DNA from: Solanum dulcamara
Lineage: Eukaryota > Streptophyta > Magnoliopsida > Solanales > Solanaceae
Length of the DNA: 64,000 nucleotides
Direction of reading: 5' to 3'
NCBI RefSeq assembly: GCF_947179165.1
Contig: NC_077243.1
Span: 53,000,001 to 53,064,000, forward strand
A model generated the notes under the pieces. The model was not told the origin of the DNA and did no database searches. It saw only the letters and a list, made by a program, of their open reading frames with translations. Below are positions 1 through 10,642 of this stretch, in pieces. The translations under genes and the position numbers were made by a program. Positions within the stretch are counted from its first letter, which is position 1, and each line of letters starts with the position of its first letter.

Positions 1-240
1 CCCTATATGGAGGGAGTCCATGCAAATCCTCAAGAAAGACTTCAGGAAACTTATTAAAAATCGGGATTGACTCCAGAGATGAAGACTCTACACTATCAAT
101 TTTAACTCGCACGATGTGATAAATATACCCTTTTGAGATTAACTTTATAGCCCTAAGGTAGAAATAAATTTACCCTTAGGCATAACAAGACTACCCTTGC
201 ATTATAAGATAGGCTTATTCGGGAATTTGGACTTAACAAT
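1..240 (-). pseudogene. Ty3/gypsy pol fragment: protease end and reverse transcriptase start, runs off the left edge
   Basis: Read on the minus strand, this continues the protease remnant immediately upstream. It ends in a stretch resembling the 'xVxExxxVFxEDLxGLPP' linker that precedes gypsy RT (the window ends at a reading such as SFLRICMDSLHIG, with frame changes). Several stops and frame changes are visible, so it is not functional. The rest of RT, RNase H and integrase would lie to the left of base 1. The assignment rests on its position after gag and protease and on the linker; the individual residues are weak evidence. Confidence 0.6.
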
Positions 241-242
241 CT

Positions 243-545
243 AAGTCCTACAATCAACAGAGGCATAAAAGGCATAAAGCTAGTCGATGTCAATAATCAC
301 ATCAAAATCAACCATGTCCAACTCAACTAAGTCATCTAGTGTATCCTTGTGATTAATTGATATAGTACAATCTCTAAATACTCCTTTAGCTAAGATAGAA
401 TCACCAATAGAAGTAGACACAGTGAACAACTCAAAAAGACACTCAGGGATTTTATCAAACTTATTAGCCACATAAGGGGTTACAAATGACAAAGTGGCAC
501 CAGATCCAACAAAGCATAACAATCATAAGAAAAGACTCGAAGCAC
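243..545 (-). pseudogene. Ty3/gypsy aspartic protease (retropepsin-like) remnant
   Basis: The minus strand reads like a gypsy protease: an active-site region near 520, then a VSTSIGDSILAKGVFRDC stretch and LDMVDFDVIIDID, which correspond to the conserved 'VSTPxGxSLxxxxVYRxC' and 'LDMxDFDVILGMD' blocks. The catalytic Asp lies in a LLD reading in one frame, while GATLSFVTPYVA continues in another. A one-base loss inside the D-x-G-A motif therefore separates the catalytic Asp from the rest of the domain. It would release gag-pol proteins from the polyprotein in a live element. It follows the zinc-knuckle gag on the same strand, as expected. Dead copy. Confidence 0.8.
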
Positions 546-1790
546 ACCAGTGACAATATCTGGTGTATTCTCTTGTTCATGGAGACTACCCATGGCATAC
601 AAATGTTTTGATCCCCTGCTTGTACTAGAAGTAGCACCCCTTTGGTTTCCACAAACTGATGGTGCTAGATCAAAAAATTGGACTTTGTTGACCCACATCG
701 GATAGTCTCTCTGATTGTGACCCATTAGGCCACACTTATAGCACTCATTCCATTCCTCACGATATCCTCCCAAGTAAAGTTTATCATACTTTCCACATGG
801 TGGCTTAGCTCTAGAACCTTGAGCCATACTAGCTTGTGAATGAGAACTCTAGGCTATGAATTTTTGAGATCTTTGTTCATTTCTAATCCTCAGTAAAGGC
901 ATACTAAGCGATGATAAAGCAGGACCAGATGGCCTTGTTAGAAAATTACTCCCATTCCCATTCCTTCTCTTACCAACCTCATGGCTGGATGTCTAAGCCT
1001 TCTTGATCCTAAACTCCTCCCTGTCCTGCAGTTTCTCCTCTTCTGTCTATTGCACATAAGTCATCAACCTACCAATATCCATGTCTCTAACCAGCATTGC
1101 TCCCCTTCTATCTTTCTTTGTTGAATGATCGAATCCAGCCACATATAAACTCATCCTACTTCTCATATTAGCAACCATCTCTAAGGCATAATAGGACAGT
1201 TGTGTGAACTTGAGATTGTAATTCTACACAGTCCTAGAGCCCTATTTCAAGTTCCAAAATTATTTTAACTTTGCCTCTCTCAACTCTTTCTACAATAGGT
1301 GTCCTTGTCCACCTAAAAAATTGTGGACCCTCTACTTTAGCCTTCTTCCACTGGTCAAACCACAATCTGGCAAGAGCTGGTAGGCTGCTAACTCAACCTA
1401 CTCAGTGTTACCCACATGCATCATCTAAAATATTTTTTGAAGTTCATCTATGTAGTTCTCTAGATCCTCATTCAGTGTATACCATGTGAACTCAGGCGGG
1501 TTCATCCTCAAGAACTCAAGGATCCTGGATGTGTCTGAACCATCCTATCTACCTACTCCCTATTAGAAAATTAGCATTGTCACTACCTGATCCAAAGTAT
1601 AAATGGCCTAGCGAAGATCAACATTTGAGAAGTCATCTTGTGGTGGCTACTCGACTGGCATAGTTTGGTCTCCCTGCCTCTTAGAAACTTATTGTTTAGG
1701 TTGGTTAACATGTTTTCTAGTTGGGCATCCTCTGTCCCTAATAGTCTAGTAGCTCTTCTTCGAGGTATAATCTGAAATCAAAATGCAAAT
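546..1790 (-). pseudogene. Ty3/gypsy gag remnant with zinc knuckle
   Basis: The minus strand carries a decayed gag (capsid and nucleocapsid). The C-terminal part is open from 827 down and contains CYKCGLMGHNQRDY (about 690-735), a CCHC zinc knuckle whose last Cys has become Tyr. Upstream, the pieces MSLYVAGFDHSTKKDRR and GAMLVRDMDIGRLM match the 'FVxGL...AMLxxDMDISRLM' capsid region. A low-complexity RxRxGNGNG-type stretch lies between them. Several in-frame stops and shifts are present. It lies just after a primer-binding site at about 1967-1986, so this is the 5' end of a minus-strand element whose pol runs off the left edge. Confidence 0.8.
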
Positions 1791-1966
1791 ACATGAATTA
1801 AAAGAGATCATTGATGGAGTTAAACTCTATCGCACGTACTAAAAATATGAAAGAAATGAAACAATTCCTAATTTCATATAGCCACATGATTAAAAGTGTG
1901 GGACACAACACACCCATAAACAAAACTCTACTAGATACGGCTTCATATACTCCCGAGGGCTCTTGA

Positions 1967-1986
1967 ACTCTATGCTCTAATCCCAA
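1967..1986 (-). other. Primer-binding site of the left-edge gypsy element
   Basis: The minus strand reads TTGGGATTAGAGCATAGAG, a decayed form of the TGGTATCAGAGC sequence complementary to initiator-Met tRNA. It sits between an LTR end and the gag leader, as a minus-strand primer site should. Confidence 0.6.
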
Positions 1987-4010
1987 GTTTTTCAAGCCCC
2001 CGTAGGGTACCCTAGACTAGTCCCCAAGAAAACCACTTGGCTTTATCACTAGTCCAATTATATAGTGAAAGACTCAAAATCAAGGGAAAACACTTAATAG
2101 AAAGTAACACGATCAATAACTCAAAGAGTAAAACACAAAGGCCAAAAATCAAATCCAAATCAATGTCGTAAGAATAGTCTGAGAGTAACTAGTGTAGATG
2201 TAATGACATTAAATCAAAACATCATTGTCTAGTCTATGAATCCTCTACCTCTACTATCTAGATGGGGCTCATGAAAAGCTCATGGCTACCTCAATGAAAG
2301 GAAATTACTATCTCAACATAATAAAAGATAAGCGTGGAATCCTCCGAAAGAAGGGAGGAATCACCAAAGATGATGACAAATATGATATTGAACAAAGTGC
2401 ATGTACATCATGAAAAGATGCAGGCCCAAATGGACGTCAGTACGTAAAATGTATGAGTATATAAAACATCAATAAAATAAAAACCATAAAGATAAAATAA
2501 GCTTAAATCAGAATAAGGAACTCAATTAGGATATCACAAGTCTAAAGTAAATATTATTTAGACAGGAACAATCTTATGCCAATCAAATCAATCATTTAGA
2601 GTACTCTCCATACCTATCTGGAGTTTCTCTTATCTGATAACCATGACCTATGCTGTAAGGTAAAATAAGAAGACATTGTTGCCACGTCTGTGCAATACTT
2701 TGCTTGTGTAGGAGATGAATCAACCAATCAAGTATCCACAATCAATTAGTCAAGTACACTTTAGCGATAATAAGGGAATTCATCTAATTAATGGTATAAT
2801 CCTCTTGCTATGTAGTTATTAAGTATGAGTTGTTAGTTGCTCTCTCCCATTTTGGTGCTCGATACTCCTCCCAAGACTCAATTTTCATAAAACTCTATCC
2901 AATCAGTTAATCTGGTCATTCGACAAGTCTCATTTGGACTCTAACTAATTCATCTATTTTATCACAATCAAACCTCTCAACCAATCATACTATTCAATCA
3001 ATCCCAATCAAATCTTTCAAGAGTAGTTTAGGATCCTGTTTGGATGGGCTTATAAGTTGGTCAAACCAACTTATAATCCCTTTTTAGCTTATTGTAGTAT
3101 TTGCCTAATGCTAACTTTAAGTCATAAAGTTCTTAAAGTCAGCCAAAAATGAAAAGTTAGGATTTCTAACCTTTTTTTTCTAAGTGCTTAAAGCCATTTT
3201 CTTTGACCATAAAAATTACTTTTATATCCCTTATATTTTAACTAAATTCCCAAACTACTATTTTTATTCTTTTAACCCTAAAATTCACATTATTTTCCTC
3301 ATTTCATCGGCATAAGCACTTTTGTTTAAATACTCAATTGCTTATTTATAAAAATAACTTTCAGCACTTTAAAGTTCTAAAATCACTTCATACATAAAAG
3401 TTATTTTTTTAAGTCCATCCAAATGGGCTCTAGATATGCATTTACGATAACATTGAATTTTATTCAATCATTTGGATTTCATTTATGAAAATACAAAGGA
3501 CCTTCAAGTTTCATTAAGTCTAAATTCATGTTCAATCCCATTCACATTCAAAGCATGCAAAGTTCATGGTTCTAGACTCAATCATTACATAGAGACATTC
3601 AAATATTGGTAAATTTCTAGTTAGGTTTCATGTAGAAAAATCTAAATAATTTCTTACAAGTATTATAGTCATAAAACAATCATCAATATCATATTATGAA
3701 AGAATATACCTAAAATGTAGACTGGGCAATCAAATTGTAAAGGATTTGCTTGAATCTACTGAACCCTAGACTCTTCTTCTCTTATTAACCCTAACTCTTA
3801 AGTTAATTTTGCGAAAAAAGACATAGGAATTCATTAAGGAACTGTTTTAAGGTTGAAAATGACCTAAGTAAGTTGGGGTTAAGTATAGGAGGGGTGGATA
3901 AAAGTCTAGAATGCTCCCACTTAAAACTGAAAATAACACATAAATTGCATTGGGTGAACCAAGGATGGACTTGAGGCACGAATAACAATCAAGAGTCAAT
4001 TATTCAACTA
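1987..4010 (-). mobile_element. LTR of a minus-strand Ty3/gypsy element (LTR-A), containing a MITE
   Basis: Non-coding sequence lies between an integrase C-terminus (ending about 4075) and a primer-binding site and gag (from 1986 down). Its central part (about 2320-2950) is repeated in the same orientation at 5013-5628: shared blocks include GAATCAACCAATCAA, ATCCACAATCAATTAGTCAAG and ATACTCCTCCCAAGA. Two directly repeated LTR copies are the simplest reading. The outer limits are approximate because the partner copy is partial. A 400-bp MITE is nested at 3031-3430. Confidence 0.65.
3031..3430. mobile_element. MITE (non-autonomous DNA transposon) nested in LTR-A
   Basis: A 400-bp AT-rich element has related ends in inverted orientation: GGATCCTGTTTGGATGGGCT on the left, and on the right the complement of AGTCCATCCAAATGGGCTC. 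Just inside the left end is a perfect 11-bp palindrome, TTATAAGTTGG-TCAAA-CCAACTTATAA (3050-3076). It has no coding capacity and is absent from the other LTR copy. A target duplication is not clear, so the superfamily (hAT, PIF/Harbinger or Mutator) is left open. Confidence 0.7.
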
Positions 4011-4074
4011 ATCAAATGCTTTAAATAATCGACTATTCAAACTCAAGGATGTACATACCAATTCAAATCAATAA

Positions 4075-5012
4075 TAGGGACATTAACTTCAATATTCTCA
4101 GCGATGGGCACGAATAGTTGTAGATATTTGGCTTTCATATCTTTCTTAGCTTCCCATATGGCTTCCTCATTGATTCCTCTATAAGACTTTGACTAAGCCA
4201 ATCTCGTTGGTCCTCAAAATATGAACCTGACGATCAAGAATTTAGATCAAAATCTCTTTATAGGACAAGTTATCTTTAAATCCAATACTATTAATAGGAA
4301 CTATAAATAAAGGATCTCCCAAGCACTTCCTTAATATCGAGACATTAAATATAGGATGAATAGAATTTAACTCATAAGGTAACTCCAACTCATAAGAGAT
4401 ACTCCCAATCTAGCTCATAATATGGTAAGAACAAATGTATTAGGGACTTAGCTTTCCCTTCTTCCTAAACTTCATGACACCCTTCATGGGTGACACTTTC
4501 AAGTATATCCAATTATTCACCTCAAACTCTAAGTCACTCCTTCCCACATTAGTATAAGATTTCTGAAGGCTTTGGGTTGTCTTCAGCCTTTCTCGAATAA
4601 CCTTCACCTTCTCTATAGATTAGTGAAGAAAATCTGGTCGAATCAAATCAAATTCACCAACTTCAATCTACCCAATTAGTGATCTACATCTCCACCCATA
4701 TAAAGTCTCATAGGGAGCCATCTGAATACTTGCATGATAGCTATTGTTGTATGCAAATGCAATGAAAGGTAAGTGTCCATCCCAATTACCTTTGAACTCA
4801 AGTACACATACTGTCAACATATCCTCTAATGTATGAATGGTGCACTCTTTTTGTCCATGGGAATGAAAGCTTGTACTAAGATTCACCTTTGAACCCACTC
4901 ATTTCTAGAAAGATCTCCAAAACAGGGAGGTGAATTGAGCTCCTTTTTCTAAGAAGATTGACAAGGGTACCCTATATAATATGACAATCTCTTGGATGTA
5001 CAATCTGTCATA
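4075..5012 (-). pseudogene. Ty3/gypsy integrase core and C-terminal domain fragment
   Basis: The minus strand, read from 5012 down, gives pieces of YIQEIVRLxG and GAQFTSLFWRSF (the DRGxQFTSxFW block). Next comes MGSKVNLSTSFHSHGQKECTIHTLEDML, corresponding to the 'FHPQTDGQSERTIQ' catalytic-Glu block, then AFAYNNSYHASIQMAPYETLYGWRCRS. The C-terminal part (about 4080-4300) reads as EI..VKV.WRN...E.ATWE....YP.LF, the chromodomain-like tail typical of this clade. Stops and shifts are scattered. Upstream it breaks off abruptly at about 5012 against an LTR piece, so gag, protease and RT of this element have been lost. Confidence 0.85.
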
Positions 5013-5628
5013 ATGAAAGATAAGTTTGGAAACCTCCGAAAGAAGGAGTACTCACCAAAGTTGATGACAAATCTGATGCACAACAAAGCACCTCTTGATG
5101 ATCTCTAATACTTGTCTTTGCATCATGGAAAGATGCATGCTCAAATGGGAAAGAAAATAATAACCATCAAGATAGAATAAGCTCAAACCAGAATAAGGGA
5201 CTCAATCAGAATATCACGAGTCTAAAGTAAATATGATTTGGATACTAGTCATTTAGAGTACTATCAAGACCTATCTGAGAGTTTCTCTTATTCAACAACC
5301 ATCATCTATGAATCGGTAAGGTACAATAAGTTGATGTTGTTGCCACATCCATCTAATACTTATCTTGGGTATGGGATGAATCAACCAATCAAGGATCCAC
5401 AATCAATTAGTCAAGTTTACTTTAGGAACAATAAGGGAATTCGTATAATTTACAGTATAATCCTCAACTACGTTGGCTATGTAATTATTGAGTTTCCATT
5501 ATTTGTTATTCTCGCCCAATTCAGTGCTTGATACTCCTCCCAAGATTCAATAGTCATAAAACATTATCCAATCAATTCAAATTGGTCAATCAACTAGTCT
5601 CATTTGGACTCTTAGCTCAAATTGTCAA
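5013..5628 (-). mobile_element. Partial gypsy LTR (LTR-B), second copy of LTR-A
   Basis: This copies the middle of LTR-A (about 2320-2950) in the same orientation, including the GAAACCTCCGAAAGAAGG start, the ATCAACCAATCAA block and the CATTTGGACTCTTAG end. It is cut on the left by the integrase piece and on the right by a copia fragment. The resulting order on the minus strand is LTR, integrase, LTR, gag. That is what a large internal deletion or unequal exchange between tandem elements would leave. Confidence 0.7.
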
Positions 5629-6733
5629 ACTTGACCTAAACCATGTATTAACAAGACCGCAAAATAACATAATCAAGCGATGCAAAATTGTTGACTACAC
5701 TTCCCAAATAACCTTATATGTACCTCTTATATCGATAAACCACACACAAGCACACAAACTTTTATATTGGAGAGATGTTATATAGGCTGAATTTGATGCA
5801 TTGATGGTGAACCAGACTTGGGTGTTGGTTCCACCATACCACACATGAAATGTTGTTCCCAGTAAGTGGTTTTTCGATTCAAAATTAGCTTGATAGCTCC
5901 ATTGACAGGTATAAAGCACGCTTGGTTTCAAAGGGTTCACTCAAATGCTTGCGGTTAATTTTCATCAAACATATAGTCTAGTCGTTAAACCCATCGCAAT
6001 TCTCACTATCCTTACCCTTGCTATTAAAAAATTGGGCAGTACATCAGAATAAAGTCAATAATGTTTTTCTTTAGGGGAAGCTTCAGAAAGACGTGTCTAT
6101 GGCTCAACCCCCTAGCTATGAAAATTTAGCACATCTCGATTATGTGTGCCATCTCAAAAAGGCCATCTACGACATGCACCAAGCTTCTAAACCATGATAT
6201 GATGCCCTCACCAATTCATTGATCCGAAGGGTGTTTCAAAGGTCTACATCATATAAATCTCTATTTATTCTGCATCACTTGGGAGTAACTATTTATATTC
6301 TGATTTATGTCACGGGTAGCAATGAAACACTCCTTCAAAAAGTCATTACCTCTCTTTCAAAAACAAACTTCTATCAAGTATCTTGATTTACTGCACTATT
6401 TCTTGGGTATTGAGGTACATAGATAAAACAATGGTCTCCTTCTTATTCAATATAAATACATACAAGAGGTTCTCCCTAAGATGCAAGACTAAAAAGCGGT
6501 TCATTAACCAATGAGTACATCAGAATTACTACTAGTATATGCTAAAGCTCCAAAAACTAATGACAAATAATATAGGACTGTAGTTAACGAGCTTTGGTAC
6601 CTTTCGCTTACCCGAATTGACATCACATATGTGGTAAATAAGATTACTCAATTCAACACCTCTCCCTCTGTGGTTGACTGGAAAGCCGTTAAATGCATCC
6701 TTCAGTATCTTAAAAACATCCCTTTATGGTATT
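5629..6733 (+). pseudogene. Ty1/copia reverse transcriptase fragment, copy 1 (5' part)
   Basis: Plus-strand readings in shifting frames match copia RT. First is the integrase-RT linker LTRPQNNIIK, then AEFDALMVNQTW (from ~5795), then the block with SLVVKPIAI and TLAIKKLG. Next comes a region ending in KKAIYDMHQASK, and finally HHLGVTIYILIYV, in which the catalytic YVDD would lie (here mutated to 'YVTGSN'-like). The LxYLSLTRIDITYVVN block (~6595) and KxxLQYLKNIP (~6700) lead into RNase H. Many stops are present. The fragment breaks at 6733, where a TRIM is inserted, and resumes at 7766. It starts abruptly next to LTR-B, so gag and integrase are missing. Confidence 0.85.
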
Positions 6734-7765
6734 TGTTGAATTTTACTTTAGTTACTCCGGTAATTTTTAAGATAATAAGTTGTCTAGGTTTATGATAAAC
6801 TTGAAATTTAAATTTTTACTAGGTTATTTAGTTGTTGAGAAATCTTTAGGTTTTTTGAATTGCAGATTTTCTTTTTATTATGTGCTCAAGCCATCATATG
6901 CTTAATAAAATTATTGATAGACACTTTCAATATTTTATGATGTCCCATCTTTTAAAAAAAATTAATTGTGATATCAAGAGCTTTATTGATCTTACTGGAT
7001 CTGTGATTTCTTTCAAATAACTACCATATAATTTTTAACCCATAAGGGCTACCCTTTGAACTCATCAGGGCTCCCCATTTTAATCCATAGGGACTATTTT
7101 CAATCCACGCTTTTCTAAACAATAGGCTATTTTAAACCAATTTTAACCTAAAAATGGCAAGCAATAGTCTCTCCTTGAATTCTCCACATATTTTCAAAGA
7201 AAAAAACTATCAAATTTTTTCTGTGAAAATAAAAGCATATTTGGAAACCTATGTGATATGTGATAGAAGAAAAATTCTTACAACAGCATTTTGCAAATCC
7301 TACCAAGGTTCAGATTAAAGCACTTTCAAAAGAGCTTTTAGACACGACAAGGTTAGTGAAGGGGTTTTTTAAGCACAATGCCAAAAGAAGAAAAAGAAAA
7401 AAGATGAAATATTTAATGTTCAAAAGAACGAAAAGAATTCAACATCAACTTCCAAAGCAGAAATAGAGGAGGACTATTTTTTTATTTTGCAGTAATGAAA
7501 GAAATGGAAGAGTATTGAATTTTACTTTAGTTACTGCAGTAATTTTTAATATAATACATTGCCTATGTTTATGATAAATTTGAAATTTAAAATTTTACTA
7601 GCTCGTTTAGTTGTTGAGGAATTCTAAGTTTTTTGATTGTTGAATTGAAGATTTTCTACATATTATGTGCTCAAATTGGATATTTAAAGACCTCATATGC
7701 TTAATAAAATTATTGAGAGACACTTTCAATCTTTTTTGCTTCCCCATCTTTTAAAAAAACCAACA
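6734..7765 (+). mobile_element. TRIM element 1 (terminal-repeat retrotransposon in miniature) inserted in copia copy 1
   Basis: A 1,032-bp element has direct terminal repeats at about 6734-6966 and 7513-7765. Both copies carry TGAATTTTACTTTAGTTACT, CATATGCTTAATAAAATTATTGA and the CACTTTCAATnTTTT block. After the first repeat comes TGATATCAAGAGCT (6969-6982), a decayed initiator-Met tRNA primer site. Before the second is a purine tract, GAAAGAAATGGAAGAG. Flanking GTATT (6729-6733) and TTATT (7766-7770) make a 5-bp target duplication with one change. The ~550-bp interior holds a 68-codon open frame (7260-7466, Lys-rich) with no recognised domain, and no pol. Size, repeats and primer site fit the TRIM class; its copying proteins would come from elsewhere. 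Confidence 0.85.
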
Positions 7766-8278
7766 TTATTCTTATTTACCCACAACAATCCACCAGTCTC
7801 TATCTCTACGCCTATGTTGATGCAGATTGGTAGGTGATGTTAATGATTTTGACTCTATCTCTGGTTACCTAGCTTATCTAGGTAAAATACTTATTTTTTG
7901 GTGCTCTCGTAAGCAACCTACTATCTCCCGCTCCTCTACCGAGGTTGAGTATCGGGGGAAGTTGCTTCTGCCTTGTCTGAAACAAACTAGATTACATACT
8001 TGCTCAAGGATCTTCATGTTCCACTCGCTGCTGCACCTACAATATTTTGTGATAACTTTGGGGTCAACTATATCGCTGAAAATCCGCTACATCATACCAA
8101 AATTAAGCACCTCGAGATTGATCTTCACTTTGTTCCAACCAAGTCTGCAATGGACTAGTTCGAGTATCACACCACTGATCAAATTGCATATTTGCTCACT
8201 AAATCACTATTCAAGACAGACTTTGAAGGCATGCTTCCCAAGTTATGTGTTGTCCCTTCACATTCAACATGAAGGGGA
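7766..8278 (+). pseudogene. Ty1/copia RNase H fragment, copy 1 (3' part)
   Basis: This continues copia copy 1 after the TRIM. It reads YAYVDADW, GDVNDFDSISGYLAYLG, WCSRKQPTISRSSTEVEYR, CDNFGVNYIAENP, HTKIKHLEIDLHF and DQIAYLLTKSLF across several frames. These are the standard copia RNase H blocks (DADWAG...TDRKSTSGY; SSTEAEY; CDN; HxRTKHIEIxxHFxR). One or more shifts separate them. The end has a purine tract, GAAGGGGAC, then about 20 bp (8279-8300) matching the start of the 3' LTR of copy 2 at 33591. After that the LTR is cut off. Confidence 0.85.
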
Positions 8279-8298
8279 CGTAACAGCGCATGTGCTAA

Positions 8299-8470
8299 TC
8301 AACAATAATTCAATCCTTAATTGATGAAGTCAAAAATCAAGAAAGAAGACAATGAGCAATATAATGATGATGAATGAGATTTTGACATTCTTTATGAAGA
8401 ATATGATGTTAATCATTTTGGATCTTGATTTGATTATGCTCATCCTAGGGAGGATTTTTTTGGCTAACTA
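8299..8470 (+). pseudogene. 3' piece of an unrecognised host gene with an acidic tail (locus 1)
   Basis: The plus strand reads QSLIDEVKNQE-like, then DNEQYNDDE-DFDILYEEYDVNHFGS-FDYAHPREDFFG with interrupting stops. The same segment occurs at 36801-37060 and 37460-37640. All three copies keep the acidic DFDIL..EYDVDPFG core, which points to a once-coding sequence. The family is not recognised. It directly follows the truncated copia LTR, so its 5' part is missing here. Confidence 0.5.
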
Positions 8471-8715
8471 CTTTTTATTAAATAAAAGGTTCACACACAC
8501 ATATATGGTTTTTCTATCCTACTACATGAAGGTTATAGGTTAGCATTATCCCCATATCAAAAAAGAAGAACTATACACACATATCACTAGTCCAAACCAA
8601 AGTCTTCCATAATTACAATACTTATAAAGTACCAAGAACATGTTCTTTTCATATTCATATAAAACCATCAAAGAAAATTTAACAATGATATGTATTTAGT
8701 AACCATATAAACATA

Positions 8716-8805
8716 TCAATGTACAACAACTTCAAGACAGCTTACACAATAAATAAGGGTGTTAGACAATCCTTTGTGACCGCATTTTAGACATATTGTT
8801 CTGGC
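8716..8805 (-). pseudogene. Exon of a PHD/zinc-finger-type plant gene (AIPP2/PAIPP2-like), locus 1
   Basis: On the minus strand a good 3' splice site (TTTTGCAG/G at 8806) opens an exon reading ARTICLKCGHKGLSNTLIYC, then VSCLEVVVH, then a stop. The pattern C-x2-C-x13-C-x2-C-x5-H is the start of the PHD-like finger in plant proteins of the AIPP2/PAIPP2 group, which read histone marks. The stop falls where the finger should continue with an aromatic residue and Cys. The second copy (37880-37968) has the same stop position but lost the first Cys. No upstream or downstream exon could be placed, so this is a pseudogene fragment. The family call is from pattern memory and moderate. Confidence 0.5.
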
Positions 8806-10642
8806 CTGCAAAACATGGTGAAATAAAATTAAAGCTGGAATCATATTCATAGCAATATGCAAATAATTCAAACGATCTAAATACGCTATATAATGAAATT
8901 TATAGCAAGAATAAAGCATATGCAATAAGTGAAGATCAACTCCTAGTTGTACTATTAATGAATATTGAATAGGATACCCATTTGCACTATCTAAATATGA
9001 TTGTGTTCGTGGAGATAGCTAGAGTGACACAATATGAATCCTCTTCAACAAAAAAACTATATTATATATTTCAAATGCAAAGGAGGTCAAAATTTTGTCA
9101 TCCTTCATTTCTTTTTCACTATTTTTTTCTTAAACCGGGGGTCAATCAAAGATTATATTATATACACAAGGTTAAAATTATTTTTTTTGTGTGCATATAA
9201 TAGATATGAATCTCCATTGCCTCTTTTTATGTTTAATTTCTTCTATTCCATAGAATAAATCCAAGTGTGCACAAGCATGGCCGGACCATCACATAGGGAC
9301 TACTAAACCGTAAAGTCACTGATGCAATGAATTTATGCTCCCAAAATATAAGGCCTCAAAATTAATCAATGTTAATATATATAAATTGAAATTACTATAT
9401 CTTGTTCTACATTTTGTTTGTATAATTCACTTCAATTTGAATCGGTCATTTTTTAACATTGTCTTTGTAAAATTGTATTCAATTCCTTGAGGTGTATTCT
9501 TAGACATTTCAAGCTTAAACTAATTAGATTATCAAATAATTAAATTTAAAAAGAAATTTTCTTAAATTTGAATGTCTTCTAAAGTTTAACAATCACTACA
9601 ACATTGGTGATTTAGACCTAGTTTAGTAATTAAATGTAACTAAATTTTATACAAGTAAAAATGATACTATAATTTGCATATTCAATTAAATAAATTCTTA
9701 ATTCTATTTTTAGATATTTCTACTGCTATAATAATTTTGATAGTTTCTGTAACAGTAGACTAAATTGGAAAAGTTTTCAAAACTATAATCAATTAAAATT
9801 TACTTTAGATATAAATATTTGTGGTGTTATGTGACGTGCATTAATTTATATATTTTAGAGGCACTTAATATATTTATATTTGCTTGCACTGACATTTCAA
9901 TTGCAAGGTCGTTCATTTTAGAATTATGTCTATTTCTCAACTTTTGAACTTTTGAAACTTGAATAGATAATTTTGGTCAAAATATGATCATTTTTTAATT
10001 AAAGTATTTATTTCGTCATTTAGAGTATTCCTGTAGCGACCCGAAGTCACTTATGACTTGCTGGCACTGACTGTTCGGTCACCTGATCATTCGTTTGGGT
10101 TTTAGGCCTGTTTCTTTATTTTGGAGTTTTTATAACTTAAAAAGTTGACTTCAATCATAACTTCCAAAAAAAACCATAAAACGAAATTCTAACAGTTCCA
10201 TCATCTCCAGAATCGCCAAATTAGGCTTGTAGCGTGATCGGCATGAGTACCGAGGGAATCAGTACAAGTTTAGGGTCATTTGGCACTTTTACCTTTGAAA
10301 TTTGGCATATAGTTGACTTTGGTGAACATTCTTGGAAAATAAGCTCAGATAAAAATTCTAACAGCGCGAATAGCTCTGGAATGTCGAGTTTGGTCTAGAA
10401 CAAGTTCTCGTTCACTTCCCGAGGCCCATTGTAGATTTTAGCTCAAAATGGACCTTGGGTGTGGGACCCACTTTTAGTCATAACGACCTTATATGAAAAT
10501 TTTAACTACTCTATTGAGTCTGAAATGTCAAATTTGATCGGGTAGCATATCTCATTTGCACGTACGGGATTCCGAACAAATCACGAGCACACTGCTAGAG
10601 GATTTAGCATGCTAAGATTTTCTATCACCAGCTGGGTCCGGT

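Larger units (their letters stand above)
8299..9810. repeat. Duplicated 1.5-kb segment, copy at locus 1 (partner 37460-38965)
   Basis: Nearly all of this interval aligns collinearly with 37460-38965: the acidic gene piece, the PHD-like exon, the CAAAGAAGGTCAAAATTTGTCATC region, the AACCGGGGGTCA motif (9136), the CAAGCATGGCnnGACCACCACA motif (about 9272) and the AATTAGATTATCAAATAATTAAAT tract. Outside the gene remnants it is AT-rich, with no other coding content seen. From 9811 to 9970 I see nothing beyond AT-rich sequence. Confidence 0.8.

Noticed and set aside
8982..9258. Two 70-codon frames in the AT-rich duplicated segment
   Set aside because: Low-complexity Phe/Leu/Ile reading of AT-rich DNA, not kept in the second copy in the same form.
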